A DNA stretch of 64,000 nt from Arctopsyche grandis (Eukaryota > Arthropoda > Insecta > Trichoptera > Hydropsychidae): the NCBI RefSeq assembly GCF_051622035.1, contig NC_135358.1:6468501-6532500 (forward strand), read 5' to 3'. The stretch's first letter is position 1, and each line of letters opens with the position of its first letter. The notes under the pieces are model-generated. The model had not been told where the DNA came from and did no database searches. It worked only from the letters and a program-made list of their open reading frames with translations. Both the position numbers and the translations under genes were made by a program. Positions 1 to 8,346 of the stretch are shown here, in pieces.

Positions 1-1133
1 GAAGCCGATGGCGAAGCCCCACAGGGCAAAGGCACAGGGGGCGCCGAGTGCAAAGCCCTACAGGACAAAGGTTTAGGGGGGCCGAGGGTGAAGCCTAAAA
101 CGGCAAAGGCTCTGGGGGCGCCGAGGGCGAAGCCCTACAGGGTAAAGGCTCTGGGGGGGGCGGCGAGGGCGAAGGCTCTCGGGGCGCCGAGGGTGAATCC
201 CTGCAGGGCAAAGGCTCTGGGGGGTGCCGAGGGCGAAGCCATACAGGACAAAAGTTCAGGGGCACCGAGGGTGAATCCCTACAGGGTAAAGGCTCTGGGG
301 GGCGCCGAGGGCGAAGGCTCTGGGGGCGCCGAGGGTGAATCCCTGCAGGGCAAAGGCTCTGGGGGGTGCCGAGGGCGAAGCCATACAGGGCAAAGGCTCT
401 GAGGGCGCCGAGGGCGAAGCCCTACAGGACAAAGGTTCAGGGGCACCGAGGGTGAATCCCTGCAGGGCAAAGGCTATGGGGGACGCCGATGGCGAAGCCC
501 TACAGGGCAAAGGCTCAGGGGGCGCCAAGGGCGAAGCCCTACAGAACAAAGGTTCAGGGGGGCCAAGGGCGAAGCCTAAAACGGCAAAGGCTCTAGGGAC
601 GCCGAGGGCGAAGCTCTACAACGCAAAGGCTCTGGGGGGCGCCGAGGGCGAAGCCCTACAGGACAAAGGTTTTGGGGGGGCCGAGTGCGAAGCCTAAAAA
701 GGCAAAGGCTCTGGTGGTGCCGAGGGCGAAGCCCTACAGGGCAAAGGCTCTGGGGGGCGCCGAGGGCGAAGCCCTAAAAGGCGAAGGCTCTGGGGGGCGC
801 CGAGGGTGAAGCCCTACAGGGCAAAGGCTCTGGGGGGCGCCGAGGGCGAAGCCCTAAAAGGCAAAGGCTCTGGTGGCGCCGAGGGTGAAGCCCTACAGGG
901 CAAAGGCTCTGGGGGGCGCCAAGGGCGAAGCCCTAAAAGGCAAAGGCTCAGGGGGCGCTGAGGGCGAAGCCCTAAAAGGCAAAGGCTCTGGGGGGCGCCG
1001 AGGGTGAAGCCCTACAGGGCAAAGGCTCCGGGGGGCGCCGAGGGCGAAGCCCTAAAAGGCAAAGGTTCAGGGGGCGCCGAGGACGAAGCCCTACAGGGCA
1101 AAGGCTCAGGAGAGCGCCGAGGGCGAAGGCTCA
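1..1133. repeat. GC-rich minisatellite, about 41-bp unit
   Basis: Tandem array of a roughly 40-41 bp unit whose core reads GCCGAGGGCGAAGCCCTA, then CAGGGC or AAAGGC, then AAAGGCTCTGGGG. From about 700 to 1100 units ending CTACAGGGC largely alternate with units ending CTAAAAGGC, giving an approximate 82-bp dimer. The left part is more degenerate. The array runs off the left edge and stops sharply at about 1133, where AT-rich DNA begins. Open frames over it are products of the repeat, not genes. Confidence 0.9.
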
Positions 1134-4100
1134 GACATCTTGGTCTTGAACTTTCGTAATTAACAAAAAAAATAAAATGTCTCGTAATTATTAATGGCGT
1201 ATTTTTTAAATAAAAAAAGTTAGGGAATCACCGACTCAAAATTTTTAATGTATTTACATAAAAAAGACAGTTTGAGAATAATTCTAGGAAAATAAATTTT
1301 ATGACCTCTTAATCTTATGGCCTTTTTGAAAACCAAAATATCACTTAAAAAAAATTCAAGTTAAAGAAACACTGTACCTTTAAAAAATCTAAAACACAGA
1401 TGATACTGTTCTCAAGGATTCACAAGTTGATTTGGAATACTAAAAAAATATACTTATACTTTACAGTTAATTTGAATTAAACCCGAAAATCCTATTTAAA
1501 TATTATGGTAAACAACTATTATTCCGAAGTTATCAGCGAACTTATCACAAAGTCTATTGTAAATTGTCTCATTTTCAAATGTGTGAAAAATGATTTTATT
1601 CTTCACATTTTTGGAATTTTGATTTCCATGGTCGGTCTATTACTGTCCACTACGTAAATCCTTAGTTTAATATTATTTTTATATTCAAAGGTTATTTGAA
1701 TGACATTTACATACTTTTTTTTTACATTGATTCGAGAACTCCAGTTTAAAAGCCCTGGTTTTTATTTCCATGAAGATGTATGCAGAGTGAAATATTGAAT
1801 ACTGTTTCAAAATATCATTATAATACTATTATTATTTTAGAAGTAATCAAATCCATAAAAAAAGTTTTTTTTCTATTGGTGTTGAATCGGCCCGGATTCT
1901 GGTGAAAAATACCGCGCGCATTTCCGGATTTGAGGTGACAGCAATTCACGCGTCGAAGCGGGCAGTAAAGTGTTAATATATAATAATAATTATTAAAATA
2001 ATATTATATTTAGTCGACTTAAAGTCTTTTCAAATAATATTTATCCACTTAGCGCAATATCAGGCGTGTAATGTTATATTATATACCGAGGTTTCAGGCT
2101 TTCTTTGATATTATACATATTAGGTATAATCTCTCTAATTTCCAATTAATCTAATTAAACTGCCACGATATACAACCGGCTGCAAGATTCAACATTATAA
2201 ACCACAGTTCAAACTTCCCTAATATCGTTAAAACCACGTTCGATATCGGAGTTGCAAGTATTAAGACTGTCTTAATACCCCTCAAATAAGTCTCACCCTT
2301 TATTCATAAGAATGAGATGAAGATAAATTTTCTTATATTATATTTTCGATCTACGTGTGTACATCTCATTTATATTTAAATTTCAAATAGCAAAAAAAAA
2401 TCTAGCTTATATGTACTATCTATCACAGCGAAAAAATATAAATATTTATGTGGATACTTCTCTGAGCGTATATATTTAAAATAATTTTGATGGTGGTACT
2501 AAAAGGAGACACTTCAGAGGTTCATGAATATGAATATTCAAATGACGCACTAAATATATGAAAATTTACTCGAAAATTGCTTACTATGTTTTGTGAGTTA
2601 GCTTTTTCGAGGTCTATAAATAAGCTACGGGGGGAAATAGGGTAGCTATAAATAAATGTGAAACTTTATTCGGACTGCAACCAATTTTCTCCGAACAATA
2701 ATAATAACTGGAAAAGAACAAAATGTCAGTCCGAAATGGTCTAAGTATATCTAGAAGTCTTGTCACATTCACTTTGGTCCTTTGTGAACAGGTTGACATC
2801 CGAACGAGGGTGTGTTCCATTGAGGAAAAAATCGCTACCTTCTCTCGTGTTCTTGTCCTCCCTAAATTAGGCCTCCATTGTATAAGTTCCGATAGAAATC
2901 TTTCAGATGTTGTATGTATATATGTATGTGTGAGGGTGAATAAACTAGGATATTCACACGTATGTAAAGAAATTTGAATTTTTAGTGTACATGGAATCGT
3001 GTATGGAAATTTCAAAACGATAAAAATTACGTTTTTAACTATAAATACATATGTATGTATTTATGTATGTATATAATAATAATAATCATAGATATGTATA
3101 ATATCGCTATTTTGTGTGTTTGTCTGTCTGTGTTTTTGTGTAAGATAAAGCTCGCCGTACTATAATAGTCTTTTTGATTCGACATACATATAGATATGTA
3201 GGTACATATGTACGTCACAACTAAAACAATGCCAAAAAAACATACGAATATAATAAAAACAAAAGAAAAAACTTTTATACATATACTGTTTGTTACCAAT
3301 GTTTCCTCTAGGCTTATAGACGGCGCATAGTCTCATTTAAGCATTTACCGCCATCTATTGAATTTTTTTTTTCTATTGGTGTTTTATATTGTTTATATGT
3401 AGGTAGGTAGGTAGTTTCTACCATTTTTTTCATATTAAACAATTAAATATATTTAAAATGCATTTGAAAAAAATTCGAACACATGACCGACACATTTATT
3501 TTAATGTTTTTTTTTGTTTAATAACTTAATTGGCCAACACCCATGCGATGATATTTCATCGGGTACAACGCTAGTCTTCTATATAAAACCGAAGCGGTGT
3601 CTGTAATTCGTTTCTGATTTGCTGGATCGGTCATAGATGTTTGTGATTGGTCGTCGCTAAATAATATAATTTTTTTAATAAAAAAACAAATGAAAATTTA
3701 CCGAGCGAAGCTAATTTAATTTAATTTTTATTGTATCCACCAGTATATAATATAAATCAAATTCAAAAACTTCCTAAAGATGAAGAAAATTGCATTCTTT
3801 TTCCGGTTTTCAAATATAGAGGAAAATATGTACATGTGTACTAACGTAACAATCTGTATTGTCAGTTTTATGAATTTGGCGGACACGTAATTGATATTTG
3901 TCGATCTATGTGTAAGTTTTTGAATTATATAAGTTTGTATGAACACGTGACGTATAATTACCATGTCACCGACAAGCATTGGTATTTGAAATGCTATTAG
4001 AATTTGCTTGCCGTGACAGGTGTCTTCAATTACTTGACAAGTATTACTAGCGAACGAAATATATTCACTAAGACACCGTTAGAAATATTATTTATCAGCT

Positions 4101-4300
4101 CAATGCGGATGATTATTTACATTGAACGCTAGATATTGGTTATGAAGCGACCATAAAATAGATTGCCAGTAATACTGCCCGTGAAAATGCAGCTTTATTC
4201 AAACATACTTATAAAACAAGATTATATATGATTATTATATTAAAAAATGTCGTAATGTTCGACAATATTTATTTATTTCAGTTTATTTTGTTTATTTATA
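1134..4300. other. AT-rich intergenic DNA, no gene seen
   Basis: No coding exon could be supported on either strand; the open frames at 2614-3299 have no recognisable protein signature and no splice context. It holds short TACATATGTA/TATGTATG simple runs (about 3045-3080 and 3180-3215) and a dispersed repeat at 3212-3500. A fragment beginning TTTTCTATTGGTGTT near 1870 also occurs in that repeat, and ACCGAGCGAAGCTAAT near 3700 resembles an end motif seen again near 38870. Confidence 0.6.
3212..3505 (+). repeat. Dispersed repeat, inverted partner at 9165-9475
   Basis: About 290 bp that match, in reverse complement, 9165-9475. Shared landmarks in order are CAACTAAAACAATGCCAA, CGAATATAATAA, GCCATCTATTGAAT, TTTCTATTGGTGTTTTATA, the run TAGGTAGGTAGGTAG and CCGACACATTT. 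A shorter piece of the same family is at about 5865-5945. There is no coding capacity. The class is unknown, and no clear terminal repeats or target duplication were found. Confidence 0.75.
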
Positions 4301-4477
4301 TTTACTAGAACGGAATTAAATGAAATCTAAAAGAGTCATAGCCGCTTTGCACATGGCCGTTAAATTTGGTTTTAGAGCCGAGTGTACGCGTTTGACGTTT
4401 CGCCGTTCAATTGACAGTGCATCTGTCAAACGTTGGAAATCTTTAATTTGATGGTAAAAACAGCCATAAGTTAAAAT

Positions 4478-5028
4478 ATGGCTGGAACGTACTATTTCGT
4501 AATAGTTGGACACTTGGACAACCCAGTTTTTGAGATGGAATTCACTCCAGCAAATAAAGAGGTTAAGGTAACAATTTGACATTGCATAGTAGTGAATGCA
4601 TTTTTCTAGATATTGCATGTATTGCATGATTAAATATGATACGCACCCGGCTGCACATGTCCACTGTATACTAAAATATTTAATTTCACTGTTTCCAGAA
4701 AGAAGATCATCGCCACCTTAATCAGTTCATCGCCCATGCAGCGTTAGATTTGGTAGATGAGCATATGTGGAAAGTCAATAATATGTATTTAAAATCAGTA
4801 GACAAATTCAATCAGTGGTTCGTGTCGGCTTTTGTGACTGCGAGCCACATGAGGTTCATCATGGTGCACGATGTGAAGAATGAAGATGGAATCAAAAACT
4901 TCTTTTCAGAAATGTACGAAACTTACATTAAACATTCTTTGAATCCGTTCTACAAGGAAAACACTTTGATTAAATCTCCGGCTTTTGATAGAAAGGCTCA
5001 ACAGTTCGGAAAGAAATTTCTAACATAA
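4478..5028 (+). CDS. TRAPPC2: TRAPPC2 (sedlin), TRAPP complex subunit 2
   Basis: Two coding exons, 4478-4567 and 4699-5028, joined in phase 0 by a GT-AG intron (AAG|GTAACA, TTTCCAG|AAA), give 139 aa; the human protein has 140. The product starts [16 protein letters not shown] and contains [53 protein letters not shown] and a C-terminal [14 protein letters not shown], which are hallmarks of the sedlin longin-type fold. Family knowledge: it is a small core subunit of TRAPP complexes, the Rab1-family exchange factors acting at ER-to-Golgi and Golgi membranes. The start is the first ATG in frame and matches the conserved N-terminus. A possible poly(A) signal AATAAA is at 5237-5242. No defect is seen, and it is a single gene with no operon-like neighbour. 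Confidence 0.96.
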
Positions 5029-5135
5029 TTAAATAGCGAATGAACTGTTAGGTTAAATGCTAATTTTAATCATCGTTATAAATATAAAATAAGCTATTCC
5101 ATACGATAGATTTATATATATGTAAATATTAACTG

Positions 5136-5140
<5 letters not shown>

Positions 5141-5176
<36 letters not shown>
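5141..5176. repeat. (TA)n microsatellite
   Basis: About 18 uninterrupted TA dinucleotides in the presumed 3' UTR region of TRAPPC2, upstream of its possible AATAAA. This is likely to be length-polymorphic. Confidence 0.95.
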
Positions 5177-5181
<5 letters not shown>

Positions 5182-5639
5182 TATTTGTTTGTCTTATTTT
5201 TATATACGTATTTCAAAAGGTTAAATTGTACTTTAAAATAAATGTAGTGAAATATATGTGTAATAATCATACCATTTAACATTGAAAACAAATAGTAGTG
5301 CCATAAATTCATATTTGTTTTTATTCCAGAAAAGTTGCAATCAAATGTTAAAATGACCTCTCTCTTTTATATGAAAAACTTCAGTACTATGTATGTAGAT
5401 CTGGAGAAATAAATTGCTTAAATATTATTATATCCAATTTATTGTAAGCCTGGAAAATGTATTCAAGCGGCAAATCGCAACGTAAATGAACAAACCTTAT
5501 CAAATGTTTTTGCAAGTAATCTAAATGCATATTTCCGTTGACGGAAACACTGTACGCCTCCACAATTAACATTACTAAATATTATTACAATTGCATTGAT
5601 AACCATGAAAATGAAGCAAATGCTTTTTCTATATACATA

Positions 5640-6660
5640 TATATATGTACTAGCTTTACCCGGCATTCGTTGCAATGCCACAATAACGCATTCCATTACC
5701 TTTCCCGTTCCTGATTCGATAACTGAATGTTTCAGTTTCAAATTAATACTTAATCAAATTAAATTACAGTGATGATACTTTGTCGGAAAAACGCAGACAG
5801 CGAACACATTTGAAATTATTCGATTGTTTGTTTATTTTACCCTAACAACGCAGATGGCGATGTGAACACATCACAGCTAAAACAATGCCAACAAAATGTA
5901 CGAATATGTAATATACGAATATAATAACAAAAGAAAAAACTTCGTTGTAGTTAAAATGTAATGCTCACAATCTAAATGCCAAGCCACAATCTATAATACT
6001 CAGCAGTTAGCGATTCCCATCGGGAAATTCTGCTATGGTTATAAATTCAGAAATTCCGGTGTAAACTAGTCTTTATAAACTTTACAAATACAGCATAGGA
6101 ATATAGCGTACACAACACAAACCCGTGCTTCACTAGTATGAGTTTTTAGCTCGCAATTTTACCGATTTAAAATTCAGCACACTTCCAATTAACCCTTTTA
6201 AACGAAAACAAAAAATAGTGTGGCCAGAACACTATCCCAATAAACATGTTTCAATAGAAAATACTCAATATAAAATAGTATTACAGTGAGAAAAAATGTG
6301 TAAAAGTGAAAATACATACTTTTGACTTTTGATTTGAACTGGACGACTACTTAGAGAGATTTGAAAGCTGAATAGTACCACAAATGAAAAATAAAATACT
6401 CGACTATAGATTCCAATATTCATTTTGAACAGGAAATTGACAGATTTTGAGACATCGACCGAACAACACCAAGATATAGAAAAATCGCGCGATTTAAACA
6501 CATATCTCCGAATCTCGAGCCAATCAATATTCTTTATTACCAGATTCGTGTTTACTGGGCATAGATCTATAAGAAAAGTCATATCTCGTCTCTGAACCAT
6601 TTTTCGTGTCGAATAGTGTAATCCAATTACCAATAGGAAGACGTTAGATTCTGCATTATA
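5640..6660. other. Gene-free mosaic of repeat fragments
   Basis: No gene was seen. About 5650-5690 carries a CTAGCTTTACCCGGC-type head similar to 35553 and 37524. About 5865-5945 is a piece of the 3212 repeat. About 5950-6090 matches the internal part of the piggyBac-like MITE (landmarks CTCACAATCTAAATGCCAAG and GGGAAATTCTGCTATGG). About 6478-6612 matches 35035-35172 in inverted orientation. The 172-codon frame at 6265-6783 (-) crosses these repeat joins and is not credible as a gene. Confidence 0.6.
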
Positions 6661-6671
6661 TATTTTTATTG

Positions 6672-7305
6672 GGTCTACCTCACGAGCCCGAATGTGAAAT
6701 GCCCGAAAACGCAAAGATCGAAAATCGAAAGACCTTAAGTCGAAAGATAAAAAAAGGGTGCATGGTAAACGGTACATACTCACTTAATTTGCGCGACCAG
6801 GATACAACAGGAACAAGAGGAACAGGCTTTTCCTCCCGTATTCTACGCGCGCACATTAAAGGTCTGTTCATACCTATCCAGCACGACCCGAATCCTGTAA
6901 GTACGGTCGGTATTCTTTAGTACATTCTATATGGATGCGCATGAATGCGTAAATGCGCATGCGCGAATGGAGTATGAATATAATATAATTTACCAAATAT
7001 AATATAATTTATAATTTAATGAATATAATATAATTTACCATATAATTTACCAAAGAATACTATCCGCACTTGCAGGACACCTGCAGGATACGGGTCGTGC
7101 TGGAAAGGTATGAACAGATCTTAATACGGGAGGAAAAGCCTGTTCCTCTTGTTCCTGTTGTATCCCGCTCGCGCAAATTAAGTGAGTATGTATGAGTATG
7201 TATGTACCGTTTACCATGCACCCTTTTTTTTGATCTTTCGATTTTCGATCTTTGCCTTCCGATATTTGCGTTTTCGGGCGTTTCACATTCGGGCTCGTGA
7301 CGGAG
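6672..7305. mobile_element. Foldback-like element with about 240-bp inverted arms
   Basis: The left arm (about 6672-6920) and right arm (about 7065-7305) are reverse complements with scattered mismatches. The landmarks ACGAGCCCGAATGTGAAA, AAAGATCGAAAATCGAAAGA, GGGTGCATGGTAAACGG, CTTAATTTGCGCGA and AGGCTTTTCCTCCCGTAT occur in one order on the left and inverted on the right. The AT-rich centre is about 140 bp. There is no transposase. Related single-arm or rearranged copies lie at about 15380-15600 and 40330-40492, so this is a dispersed family. The structure suggests a non-autonomous inverted-repeat DNA transposon; its superfamily is unknown. Confidence 0.75.
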
Positions 7306-7389
7306 ACCGATTTTTATTTTCCCTTGTAATTGAAACTATTTTTCCGTTTTTCTCGCGGAATACAATTAGCGCATTGTACAAAGGTGACC

Positions 7390-7652
7390 GTAATATAATA
7401 ATTTCCACCCCCAAATTCGAGCAGTCGACATTTGCAGTTGTCAGTATGTCGAGGTGACGTTGGCTGTAGTCGCGGCTGTTACGAGCAGCCGTGCGTTTGT
7501 GCGAGCGGTGCAGAGGCGGGGGTGAGTGAGGAGTGAGGAGTGCAGAGTGAAGAGTGAAGAGTGAAGAGTGAAGAGTGAAGAGTGAAGAGTGTAGAGTGCA
7601 GAGCGAGCGGTGGAGGGCGAGGGGTGAGGGACACCCGGCGTCACTCCTTCAG
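7390..7652 (+). promoter_or_regulatory. Probable promoter and noncoding first exon of arfaptin
   Basis: An abrupt GC-rich block contains no long meaningful frame and ends CACTCCTTCAG|GTGAGC, a strong splice donor at 7652/7653. A matching acceptor (TTATTTACAG) lies at 8308-8317, directly upstream of the arfaptin ATG. I infer that this is the 5' UTR exon or promoter area; the transcription start cannot be placed. Confidence 0.45.
7522..7605. repeat. (GAGTGAA)n heptamer array
   Basis: About eleven 7-bp units, GAGTGAG, GAGTGCA and mainly GAGTGAA, lie within the GC-rich block upstream of arfaptin. A separate short (TCATCC) run of about four units lies at 7684-7710. Confidence 0.85.
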
Positions 7653-8346
7653 GTGAGCCTTCTGGTCTTCCTCCGTCTCCACATCCTCATCCTCATCCTC
7701 ATCCTCATCCACTGCCTATCACCCGCCCACCCCCATTAATCGATACCGAAACACCACCACTGTTGCTCGCTTCCTTCTAATGCATCAACTCTTTCTTCCC
7801 CTCCCTCAAATCCAACCCCCCGCCACTCCCCTCAATACCCCTACTATTTATCAATTAAACATTCATTCAACTTTACAATACATTGTGTTAATTGAAGCTC
7901 GAATTTTATGACTCACTTCAATTCATTTTATCGATTAGTACAATGTTAAATCCTATACGTTCTAATTAGATTCTCATTGTCGGAATATAATCGTACTAGA
8001 ATTTTTTTAATATTTTGCACTCGTACAGTATTGGTTTAAAACTTATTTTTATTGTATTGAAAGATTGAAGTTTTGATGTAAAACCCACCTATTGATCAAA
8101 TATAATATCAATATGTATTATATACATGTGTATTTCAATCTGGAATATATTTGTAAGTTGTACAAGTCAAATACAAAGCGTATAGACTAATTGACATCTG
8201 TTAAAGAGCTTCATAGAAGACATTCATACTAATTGAAAACGATTTCTCACTGTTCCGTTGACGCTAATAGACTACGCTTCGAACACATTACTTATTCGGA
8301 TGTCCTATTATTTACAGAACTGAAGCACGTCGTTCGTAAGGAAAAC

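Noticed and set aside
88-697. Several 97-120 codon frames on both strands in the left minisatellite
   Set aside because: They repeat with the tandem unit and exist on both strands because the unit lacks stops; no protein family or start context.
6265-6783. 172-codon minus-strand frame
   Set aside because: Spans the junction between a dispersed module (6478-6612) and the foldback arm; no domain, and it looks accidental.
8233-8346. In-frame extension upstream of the arfaptin ATG
   Set aside because: Begins at a non-ATG codon and is interrupted by the splice acceptor at 8317; best read as intron plus 5' UTR.
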